Shown here in pieces: positions 56,775-64,000 of a DNA stretch of 64,000 bases. The notes below the pieces were generated by a model, which saw nothing but the letters and a program-made list of their open reading frames with translations, was not told where the DNA came from and ran no database searches. Where the stretch lies: contig JAUMUG010000003.1 of the NCBI GenBank assembly GCA_030530775.1, forward strand, positions 277,713 to 341,712. The letters run 5' to 3'. The translations under genes and the position numbers were made by a program. Within the stretch, counting starts at the first letter, position 1; the number at the start of each line of letters is the position of its first letter. The DNA comes from Lautropia sp. (GTDB taxonomy: Bacteria > Pseudomonadota > Gammaproteobacteria > Burkholderiales > Burkholderiaceae_E).

Positions 56775-57899
56775 TCAGCCATTCGCTCGGTTCGGAACGT
56801 TTGTGTGGATCGCCCCGGTACTCGCCATTCCGGGGCCGGGCACCCTGCTCCATTTGCTGCGCTGGCGGCGCTGTTCGAACAGGCAGACGGCAGCCGAGGC
56901 AGCGACGTTGAGGGATTCGACCGTGTCGAGCTGGGGGATCGTGACACCCCGTTCGAGCCGTTGGAGCAACCTGGGATCGACCCCCTCACCCTCATTGCCG
57001 AAGACCCAGGCGAGCGCCGGGCGCAGGTCGGTCTCGTAAAGGGACTGCCCTCCCCGCAGGATGGTGGCGGCCAGCGGAATTTTCAGGCTGCTCTGCAATG
57101 CGTCGTAGGAGACGGATTCAAAGAGATCCAACACGAAATGGCCGCCCATACCGGCACGCAGCACCTTGGGTGACCAGCAGGCGGCCGTGCCTGGGGTGGT
57201 GATGATCTGCTGAATGCCGGCGGCAGCGACGGTACGGATGATGGTGCCGACGTTGCCCGGATCCTGGACGCGATCGAGGATGACGACATCTTGGCCTTCG
57301 ATCCGCGCCGGCAGCATCGGTTTGGGCGTCTCGACCAGTGCCAACACGGGCGCCGGCGATGGTAGGATGTCGAGGCTGTCGAACAGTGGGTCTTCGAGAA
57401 TCAGCCAGCGTGCCGACAGCAACGAAAAAGCTGCCTCGCGTCGTTCCGTGCTCGCCCGATCGGCCGCCCGGCGGTCTGCCGGGACAGCGCCTTCTCGCGC
57501 GTCTGCGCCCTGCTTCTGCCCTGGGTCCGAACCCGGCACGGCGCCGGAGCGCTGCACGGCGGGTCTGCCGGTATCGATACCATGCGTGACGGACATCCGG
57601 TTCATATCCGCATCCCGACCGCCGACGATTGCCGTGCCGGCAGGACGATCGCCGACATGCAGACGCTTCACCGTGCGCCGTGGCAGCACCAACGTCTGGA
57701 CGACACCGCCCTGCTGCAGCCAGCTGTCGAGCAAGTGCCAACCTTCCAACACGGTCAGGCCGCTGCGCCTGCGCTCACGGGCCGAGTCGAGCAGCTCACG
57801 CAACTGGCGATAGCGCGGGTTGGCGGCCGAACCGATGTCGACCGGCGACCGCTTCAGTTTCCGCCAAGCGAGCAGCAGCGGTACGATCGGATCACTCAT
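56775..57899 (-). CDS. SpoU/TrmH-family RNA 2'-O-methyltransferase with insertion
   Basis: 374 aa. The N-terminal substrate domain (NPRYRQLRELLDSARERRRSG, VLEGWHLLDSWLQQGG) is followed by the knotted SAM domain: DPGNVGTIIRTVAAAGIQQ, VFGNEGEGVDPRLL and IPQLDTVESLNVAASAAV. Family members are usually near 250-280 aa. An extra block of about 75 polar residues at ~90-165 (GGRDADMNRMSVTHGIDTG onward) and a ~30-residue tail explain the length. The rRNA or tRNA target cannot be told. The start overlaps the rnhB stop (ATGA). Confidence 0.88.
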   Translation of the reverse strand: MSDPIVPLLLAWRKLKRSPVDIGSAANPRYRQLRELLDSARERRRSGLTVLEGWHLLDSWLQQGGVVQTLVLPRRTVKRLHVGDRPAGTAIVGGRDADMNRMSVTHGIDTGRPAVQRSGAVPGSDPGQKQGADAREGAVPADRRAADRASTERREAAFSLLSARWLILEDPLFDSLDILPSPAPVLALVETPKPMLPARIEGQDVVILDRVQDPGNVGTIIRTVAAAGIQQIITTPGTAACWSPKVLRAGMGGHFVLDLFESVSYDALQSSLKIPLAATILRGGQSLYETDLRPALAWVFGNEGEGVDPRLLQRLERGVTIPQLDTVESLNVAASAAVCLFEQRRQRSKWSRVPGPGMASTGAIHTNVPNRANG

Positions 57900-58543
57900 C
57901 AGGCATCTCCACCCGCTGCCGCCGCCCGTGCGACGGGGGCGAAGCTGTGACGGTGGATTTCGCAGGGACCGAGTTCGCGCAGGGCCGCCAAGTGAACGGC
58001 AGTGCCGTAGCCCTTGTGTTTCTCGAAGCCGTAGCCGGGAAACTGCTCGGCATAGTCGAGCATGAGCCGATCCCGCACGGTCTTGGCCAGGATGGAGGCC
58101 GCCGCGATGGCTGGATCGAGGTTGTCTCCATCGATCAGGGTTTCGACGGCGATGCCCGGCAGGACCGGCGCCCGGTTGCCATCGACGCGTACCCGGCCGG
58201 GGACCGGCTTCAAGGCTTCGACGGCCCGTTTCATCGCCAGCAATGTCGCCCGCAGAATATTCAGCTCATCGATCTCTTCGACGCTGGCACCGGCGATGGC
58301 GAAGGCAGCGGCACGCTCGCGAATCTCGATCGCCAGTCGCTCGCGCTGGCGGGCACTGAGTTTTTTGGAATCGCGCAAGCCCTCGATCGGCCGTTCCGGA
58401 GACAGAATGACGGCAGCGGCGATGACCGGTCCAGCGAGGGGACCACGACCTGCTTCGTCGACGCCGGCCACCGGCACCGATGATGCCCGGGCGGCAATCC
58501 GGTTCCGATCGGAAGATTCAGAAGAAACGTGATGATCTGCCAT
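57899..58543 (-). CDS. rnhB: Ribonuclease HII
   Basis: 214 aa. It cleaves the RNA strand of RNA-DNA hybrids and single ribonucleotides in DNA. The acidic metal ligands are visible in [16 protein letters not shown] (Asp, Glu), VRVDGNRAP (Asp) and [19 protein letters not shown] (Asp). [19 protein letters not shown] is a family signature. ATG 58543 gives the expected length with a polar ~28-residue lead; the frame is open to 58702. It lies downstream of lpxB, as in many proteobacteria. Confidence 0.95.
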   Translation of the reverse strand: MADHHVSSESSDRNRIAARASSVPVAGVDEAGRGPLAGPVIAAAVILSPERPIEGLRDSKKLSARQRERLAIEIRERAAAFAIAGASVEEIDELNILRATLLAMKRAVEALKPVPGRVRVDGNRAPVLPGIAVETLIDGDNLDPAIAAASILAKTVRDRLMLDYAEQFPGYGFEKHKGYGTAVHLAALRELGPCEIHRHSFAPVARAAAAGGDA

Positions 58544-58698
58544 GGGCTGATTTTCCACCGGAGACATTTCCGATTTCTGAACACAATGCCGGACACCGGT
58601 TGTCATCACGCTTTTCCGCAACCGGGGGCCGATGTATGAAGTTCGCACCAGGCGGCCTTTCGGCCCCCTCACGCCAGGGTCCGGGCAAACTGCCCCTC

Positions 58699-59844
58699 TC
58701 ATCCCCTCAAATCGGCCATGACGGTGCTGGCGACGCGCTCGGCACAGCCACAGGCCAACGACTGGTGCATCTCCAGAAACCGGGCCACCAGTCGTTCGCG
58801 GCCGGCGATGTCGTCGATCTGTTGTTCGACCGCCTGAGACAGTACGTCAGGCGTGGCGGCATCCTGAATGAATTCGGGCACCAGAAACTCGGCCGCCAGA
58901 ATGTTGGGCAGGCCGAACCACGGCTGATAGGCCTTGGTTTTCATCAAATGATAGGACATCGGCGCCAGCCGATAAGCGATCACCATCGGCCGTTTGAAGA
59001 GTGCGGCTTCGAGAGTGGCGGTGCCGCTGGCGATCAGGGTCTGGTCGCAAGCGGCCAGTGCGGTGTGCGACTGGCCGTCCAGCACCTCGATCGGTAAATC
59101 CCGGTACAGCGGCTCGATCAGCGTGCGCAGCTGCTCCCGGCGCTCTGCACCGGCCGCCGGCAGGATGAATTGCCAGTCGGGATGGCGTTTGTGCAGGGCG
59201 GCGGCCGTCTGCAAGAAAACCGGAGCCAGGTACTCGATTTCGGCGGCCCGGCTGCCCGGCATCAATGCAATGACGATGGCATCGGGCGGCAGGCCGAGTT
59301 CCACGCGCGCTGCCTGCCGGTCGATCTCGAAGGGAATCTGGTCGGCGAGTGGATGCCCGACGTAGGTGGCAGGGATGCCGGCCTCGCGGTAGATCTCGGA
59401 TTCGAAAGGGAAGACCAGCAGCATGTGATCGGCCGCCCGGCGGATCTTTTCGATACGTTCACGCCGCCAGGCCCAGATCGAGGGGCTGACGAAGTGATAG
59501 GTGCGGATACCGCCGGCTTTCAGGCGCTCTTCGAGCCCCAGATTGAAATCGGGCGCATCGACGCCGATGAAGGCGGTGGCCGGCCAGCTCTGAAGACGTT
59601 GGAACAGCCGATGGCGTACCCACAGCAGCTTGGGCAGCGCCTTGATGGCAGCGGCATAGCCATGCACCGCCAGCCATTCGGAAGGCCACCAGGCATCGAA
59701 GCCTTCGGCCTGCATCTTCGGGCCGCCAATACCGGCGCAGCGCGGTCGATCGCCTTCGGCAAGCTGCCGCCAATGCGTCAGAACCGACGAAGCCAGCAGA
59801 TCGCCCGAGGCTTCGCCAGCCACCATGCCGATGCGGGTATCCAC
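58699..59844 (-). CDS. lpxB: Lipid-A-disaccharide synthase
   Basis: 381 aa from GTG 59844, two bases past the lpxA stop; the frame is open to a GTG at 59904, but the family begins at the [15 protein letters not shown] motif. Other features: [74 protein letters not shown] and [20 protein letters not shown]. It joins UDP-diacylglucosamine and lipid X to form the lipid A disaccharide at the inner membrane. Confidence 0.96.
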   Translation of the reverse strand: MDTRIGMVAGEASGDLLASSVLTHWRQLAEGDRPRCAGIGGPKMQAEGFDAWWPSEWLAVHGYAAAIKALPKLLWVRHRLFQRLQSWPATAFIGVDAPDFNLGLEERLKAGGIRTYHFVSPSIWAWRRERIEKIRRAADHMLLVFPFESEIYREAGIPATYVGHPLADQIPFEIDRQAARVELGLPPDAIVIALMPGSRAAEIEYLAPVFLQTAAALHKRHPDWQFILPAAGAERREQLRTLIEPLYRDLPIEVLDGQSHTALAACDQTLIASGTATLEAALFKRPMVIAYRLAPMSYHLMKTKAYQPWFGLPNILAAEFLVPEFIQDAATPDVLSQAVEQQIDDIAGRERLVARFLEMHQSLACGCAERVASTVMADLRG

Positions 59845-59846
59845 GG

Positions 59847-60641
59847 TCAGCGGGCGATGCCGCGGTTGACGCCTTCCAGAAAGCGCAACAACGGCGTCAG
59901 GCACTTGTCGTGGCTGGCATCGATGGCGATCATCTCCGCCAAACCCCGTTTGGCCTCGTCCAGGCTCAGACCCTGCCTGTACAGCAGTTTGTAGGCCCGC
60001 TTGATGATCATGATCTCGTCGGGCGTGAAACCGCGCCTGCGCAGACCCTCACTGTTGATGCCATGGGTGGCGACCGGGTTGCCGGAAGCCATGACGTAAG
60101 TGGGTATATCCTGCAACACGATGGTGCCGGTGCCGGTCATGGCATGAGCGCCGATCTGGCAGAACTGATGCACCTGCGAATTGCCACCGAGGATGGCCCA
60201 GTCACCGATGCGGACATGCCCCCCCAGATTGGTGGTGTTGGCCAGGATGGCATGGTCGCCGATCACGCAATCGTGCGCGACGTGGACATAAGCCATCAGC
60301 AGGTTGTGGCTGCCCACCCGGGTGACGCCGCTGTCCTGCACCGTACCCCGGTTGATGGTGACGAATTCGCGGATATCATTGTCGTCACCGATCTCGAGTT
60401 TCGTCGGTTCACCGGCGTATTTCTTGTCCTGCGGATTGCCGCCGACGGCGCAGAAGGGGTATAGACGGTTGTCACGACCGATGGTGGCCGGGCCGTCGAT
60501 CTGGGCGTGGGCGGCGACGGTGGTACCGGCGCCGAGGCGCACCTGCGCACCGATGACGGCATAGGGGCCGACCCGGACACTGCTGTCCAGCTCGGCGGAA
60601 GGATCGATGACGGCAGTCGGGTGAATGAGCATGTCGGGCAT
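59847..60641 (-). CDS. lpxA: UDP-N-acetylglucosamine O-acyltransferase
   Basis: 264 aa left-handed beta-helix built from hexapeptide repeats (IHPTAVIDPSAELDSSVRVG onward). The catalytic-region segment is MAYVHVAHDCVIGDHAILAN. GGNPQDKKYAGEPTKLEIGD and GLRRRGFTPDEIMIIKRAYK are LpxA signatures. It starts lipid A synthesis by acylating UDP-GlcNAc. It lies 9 bp after fabZ and 2 bp before lpxB in one operon. Confidence 0.97.
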   Translation of the reverse strand: MPDMLIHPTAVIDPSAELDSSVRVGPYAVIGAQVRLGAGTTVAAHAQIDGPATIGRDNRLYPFCAVGGNPQDKKYAGEPTKLEIGDDNDIREFVTINRGTVQDSGVTRVGSHNLLMAYVHVAHDCVIGDHAILANTTNLGGHVRIGDWAILGGNSQVHQFCQIGAHAMTGTGTIVLQDIPTYVMASGNPVATHGINSEGLRRRGFTPDEIMIIKRAYKLLYRQGLSLDEAKRGLAEMIAIDASHDKCLTPLLRFLEGVNRGIAR

Positions 60642-60650
60642 GATTTCGGC

Positions 60651-61160
60651 TCAGGCCCTGCTCACGTCGATTTTGCCCGGTGGCACGCCCTCGTCTTCGG
60701 GACGGCTCAGTTCGCGCAACGCGCACATCAGCTCGGCTTCGGCCACTTTCTGGCCATCGACCGTGGCCGTACCCTGGAACTTCCAGAGCAGCCGCGACTT
60801 GCGCATGATTTCCACGTCGAGGATCAACTGATCGCCTGGGCCGACCGGGCGCTTGAAGCGGGCCTGGTCGATACCGGCAAAGTAGTAGACGGAGGTGTCG
60901 TCCGCATGCCGTCCCATGGTGGCAAAGGACAGAATGCCGGCGGCCTGGGCCATGGCTTCGAGCGCCAGAACGCCCGGCATCACCGGCACGTGCGGAAAGT
61001 GCCCCTGAAAGTAAGGCTCATTGATCGAGACATTCTTCAGGGCGACGATCCGACGGTCGAGCTCCATCTCCAGGACGCGATCGATCAGCAGAAACGGATA
61101 ACGGTGGGGCAGGAAGCGCCGGATTTCGTTGATATCGAGCGCCGGTTGTTTTTCACTCAT
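60651..61160 (-). CDS. fabZ: (3R)-hydroxyacyl-ACP dehydratase FabZ
   Basis: 169 aa hot-dog fold. [18 protein letters not shown] is the N-terminal signature. Catalytic His and Glu are in [42 protein letters not shown] is also typical. It dehydrates 3-hydroxyacyl-ACP in fatty-acid elongation and competes with LpxA and LpxD for the same acyl pool. A C-terminal ~20-residue tail is slightly long. It lies between lpxD and lpxA. Confidence 0.97.
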   Translation of the reverse strand: MSEKQPALDINEIRRFLPHRYPFLLIDRVLEMELDRRIVALKNVSINEPYFQGHFPHVPVMPGVLALEAMAQAAGILSFATMGRHADDTSVYYFAGIDQARFKRPVGPGDQLILDVEIMRKSRLLWKFQGTATVDGQKVAEAELMCALRELSRPEDEGVPPGKIDVSRA

Positions 61161-61184
61161 GCTTGGACAGAATCGTTGGCTTTT

Positions 61185-62255
61185 TTATTGATTGGCCTCG
61201 TCGCTGCCAGGTGGCAAGGCCTGTTCGAGACGACGCAGACGCTTGCGCATCTCCGGCAACTGCCGCACGACAGCCGCTGCCCGCTCCCAGTCGGCGTTTT
61301 CCATCGACGGGAAAATCCCGCTGTAGAAGGCGGGCTTGGTAATGGATTTGGAGATCAACGTCATCGTCGATACCACCGCATCGTCACAGATGTGGATATG
61401 GCCAAAAATGCCGGAAGCACCGCCGATCTGTACACGCTTGCCAATGACCGCGCTGCCGGCGATGCCTGCGCACGCAGCAATCGCTGTATCGGCACCTACC
61501 CGGACATTATGGGCGATTTGCACGAGATTATCGATCTTGCAACCGTCTTCGATCACCGTGTCGTCAAGCGCGCCACGGTCGATGCAGGTGCAGGCTCCGA
61601 TTTCTACATCATTGCCGATCACGACCGCCCCCAGCTGTGGAATCTTGCTCCAACCGCCGCCCTGTCTGGGGGCAAAGCCGAAACCATCGGCACCGATGAC
61701 CGCACCGGAATGGATCAGTGAACGTTCGCCGACGACACAGTCGTCACCGAGCGAAACGTTGGCATGCAGGCGAGTACCCGCACCCACCGAGCACCCTGCC
61801 CCGATCACCGTGCCGGCACCGATCCAAGCACCATCCCCAATGTAGGCCCCCGCCCCGATGACGGCCCCCGCTTCGACGATGGCCGAAGGACTGACAACCG
61901 CCTCGGGATGGACATGGGCGCCTGCGGCAATGCCTGGCGCCGGTTTGGGGTTGACCCGCTCATCGAACCACTGCGCCAGCTGCGCATACGCCAGATAGGG
62001 GTTCTGCCCGATCAGCAGATTGGCGTCGGCCGGCAGCACCTCGATCAGCTTGGGCGAGACGATGTAGGCGATGGCATGGCTCGCCAGAGCGGCCTCACGC
62101 TGCTGCGGCCGGACCAGAAAGCTGATGCTGTCCCGATCGGCGCTGCGCAGGCTGGACAGACGGCGAACACGGACATCCGGGTCACCACGCAACTGCAGAT
62201 CGAGTGCACTGGCGATTTCAGCCAGGCTGACCGGCGCCTCAAGTTCACGTTTCAT
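61185..62255 (-). CDS. lpxD: UDP-3-O-(3-hydroxyacyl)glucosamine N-acyltransferase
   Basis: 356 aa. The N-terminal uridine-binding domain (SLAEIASALDLQLRGDPDVRVRR, ISFLVRPQQREAALAS) is followed by a beta-helix of hexapeptide repeats (AGAVIGAGAYIGDGAWIGAG). The active-site His is in LVQIAHNVRVGADTAIAACA, and GQVGIAGH-type flanks are represented by GIAGSAVIGKRVQIGGASG. It adds the second acyl chain to UDP-glucosamine. It begins 34 bp after skp. Confidence 0.96.
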   Translation of the reverse strand: MKRELEAPVSLAEIASALDLQLRGDPDVRVRRLSSLRSADRDSISFLVRPQQREAALASHAIAYIVSPKLIEVLPADANLLIGQNPYLAYAQLAQWFDERVNPKPAPGIAAGAHVHPEAVVSPSAIVEAGAVIGAGAYIGDGAWIGAGTVIGAGCSVGAGTRLHANVSLGDDCVVGERSLIHSGAVIGADGFGFAPRQGGGWSKIPQLGAVVIGNDVEIGACTCIDRGALDDTVIEDGCKIDNLVQIAHNVRVGADTAIAACAGIAGSAVIGKRVQIGGASGIFGHIHICDDAVVSTMTLISKSITKPAFYSGIFPSMENADWERAAAVVRQLPEMRKRLRRLEQALPPGSDEANQ

Positions 62256-62289
62256 CGGGCTCGAGCCTCCCTGGCTGGCTGAAGCCGAA

Positions 62290-62832
62290 TCAGCGGGCGC
62301 TGTTCAGCTGTTTGATCACGTCGTCGGTGATGTCGAGCCGGGGGCTGACATAGACGGCATCCTGCAGAATCAGGTCGAATTTCTCGCGCTCGGCGATGGC
62401 CTTGATGGCTCGGTTGGCCTTGTCGAGCACCGAGGTCAGCTCCTCGTTGCGACGCTGGTTCAGGTCTTCACGGAATTCACGCTGACGGCGCTGGAAGTCG
62501 CGGTCCATCTCGGAGAGTTCACGCTGACGGCGGGCACGGTCGCTGTCGGTCATGACGGCACCATCTTTCTCGAAACGCTCGGAAGCCGTGCGCAGCCGGG
62601 TGCCCAGATCCTGGATCTCTTTGTCACGACGGGAAAAATCCTTTTCGATCTTGGCCTGTGCCGCCTTGGCAGGCGTGGAATCGCGCATGATGCGCTCGGT
62701 GCTGACGAAGCCGATCTTGGCGTTGCCCGAGCTCTGTGCCATGGCAGGCACGGCGGCAACACTCATCAACCCGGCGGCGACGCCAGCAATTCCTGCACGA
62801 ACGGCAAAAGTCTTGGTAGAAAAAAGATTCAT
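62290..62832 (-). CDS. skp: Periplasmic chaperone Skp/OmpH
   Basis: 180 aa. A Sec signal peptide ends near AVPAMA. The mature part starts with KIGFVSTERIMRDSTPAKAAQ and is followed by a long Arg/Glu/Asp-rich coiled coil (about 55-150) that forms the tentacles. The C-terminal strand VYVSPRLDITDDVIKQLN matches OmpH. It holds unfolded outer-membrane proteins for the Bam complex. bamA normally precedes it, but here only the last codons of bamA remain upstream. Confidence 0.94.
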   Translation of the reverse strand: MNLFSTKTFAVRAGIAGVAAGLMSVAAVPAMAQSSGNAKIGFVSTERIMRDSTPAKAAQAKIEKDFSRRDKEIQDLGTRLRTASERFEKDGAVMTDSDRARRQRELSEMDRDFQRRQREFREDLNQRRNEELTSVLDKANRAIKAIAEREKFDLILQDAVYVSPRLDITDDVIKQLNSAR

Positions 62833-62940
62833 AGGTTTGGACTCGTGAGATTCGTAAAAGTCTGACGCAGAATATTGTGCCAATCGGACGCCATGCCGAG
62901 GGCCTAGCTCCTGCGAACCGATGGGTCATTTTTGCATACT

Positions 62941-62991
62941 TCAGAAACTGGAGCCGATCTGGAACTGAATGCGCTGCGTATCGTCGCCCGG
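62941..62991 (-). pseudogene. bamA: 3' remnant of bamA (last 17 codons including stop)
   Basis: Immediately upstream of skp, the minus strand reads PGDDTQRIQFQIGSSF followed by a stop. This is the conserved C-terminal beta-signal strand of BamA, which in this gene order normally stands directly before skp. In the same frame the codon before the Pro is TAG, and the similarity to BamA stops there, exactly at a CTAG tetranucleotide. The rest of bamA is therefore not contiguous with this end. A functional bamA must exist elsewhere, since the gene is essential in Gram-negative bacteria. Confidence 0.8.
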
Positions 62992-63384
62992 CTAGAGCAT
63001 CGTAAGGGTTGCCCAGAAACATCCTGGCCCCTCACGATCAGCCCCTCCCGATGCATAACCACCATATTCGACTTGACCCCGAATTCATCGCGCCGCCATG
63101 CCATACTGTTGCTAATATCCTCACCTCGGGCGCTTGCATCGAGTAGAGCTTGTTGCGGCCTTTGCAACTTTGGCTGCTCAGCGTTTCCACGCATCGTTTA
63201 CTCAGATTTTCAGTTTCCAGGGAATCACTCGGCCTGTAACGCCCTGCATGTCCAGTATTCATGCAAGTCTCTGCGTTTGCAGAGAGAAGGCCGGACCGTG
63301 CAACGGCTATACATCTTCATCCACAATCATCAAACAAATGTGCTACCCTTCCCGGAACAAGCAACCGCCCTAAGATCCTCCTAG
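62992..63384. mobile_element. Candidate IS/MITE remnant inserted in bamA
   Basis: The segment starts and ends with CTAG. Reading inward, the two ends are similar: CTAGAGCATCGTAAGGGTTG on the left, and CTAGGAGGATCTTAGGGCGG on the right (read on the minus strand), both followed by TTGC. This suggests imperfect terminal inverted repeats. The interior (~390 bp) is less GC-rich than its neighbours and has no intact transposase frame. It looks like a decayed insertion sequence or a miniature element. The family is not assigned; CTAG-type targets are known for some IS5- and IS701-family elements. Confidence 0.45.
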
Positions 63385-63408
63385 ATCTCAACGACTATAA
63401 CATGAGAA

Positions 63409-64000
<592 letters not shown>

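Overview
The window looks like chromosomal DNA of a GC-rich betaproteobacterium, most likely of the order Burkholderiales. That is an inference from gene order and protein character: an rne C-terminal tail followed by moaA and mobA/moeA, a guaA-guaB-rnfH-ratA / smpB block, a divergent ppsA / ppsR pair, and a skp-lpxD-fabZ-lpxA-lpxB-rnhB block. No species is claimed.

Layout. 1-6 kb: end of RNase E, then molybdenum cofactor genes (moaA and a fused mobA-moeA) and a periplasmic parvulin. 6-9 kb: a stand-alone GspE-type ATPase and a hypothetical gene. 9-15.3 kb: a complete Mrp-type cation/proton antiporter operon (mnhABCDEFG, with A and B fused) on the minus strand. 15.5-27 kb: mixed genes, including an I42-inhibitor-like lipoprotein, YihY, rhomboid, a micrococcal-nuclease-type lipoprotein, rlmB, rnr, tRNA-Leu(CAG), a DMT permease, tehB and an Lgt-like/TlpA fusion. 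27-43.4 kb: a large cobalamin locus on the minus strand headed by a cobalamin riboswitch: cobB, cobU, cobM, cbiX, cobH, cbiD, cobL, cobI, cbiG-N, cbiG-C, cbiM, cobJ, then cbiB, cobC and a UbiA/MenA-like prenyltransferase. 43.9-46.2 kb: a Tat-exported gluconolactonase-like protein and a FitAB/VapBC-type toxin-antitoxin pair with its own promoter and operator. 46.2-52.5 kb: guaA, guaB, rnfH, ratA, smpB, and a QmcA/NfeD pair. 52.8-62.8 kb: ppsA/ppsR, a SpoU methyltransferase, rnhB, and the lipid A / outer-membrane block.

How the genes work together. CbiX inserts cobalt into sirohydrochlorin, and CobI, CobJ, CobM, CbiG, CbiD, CobL and CobH then build the corrin ring by the early-cobalt route. CobB amidates it. 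CobC and CbiB make and attach the aminopropanol arm, and CobU activates the result. CbiM may supply cobalt. Precorrin-6A reductase, cobyric acid synthase, the adenosyltransferase, CobS, CobT and the SUMT enzyme are not here.

The right end is a rearrangement. The gene expected upstream of skp, bamA, is reduced to its last 17 codons. It is followed by a ~390-bp remnant with imperfect inverted ends next to CTAG, and then by a decayed IS3-family transposase that runs off the window. A second theme is that several conserved enzymes (MobA-MoeA, CobC, CobB, RNase R, the SpoU methyltransferase) carry long Ala/Pro/Ser/Thr/Asp/Gly-rich insertions or linkers.
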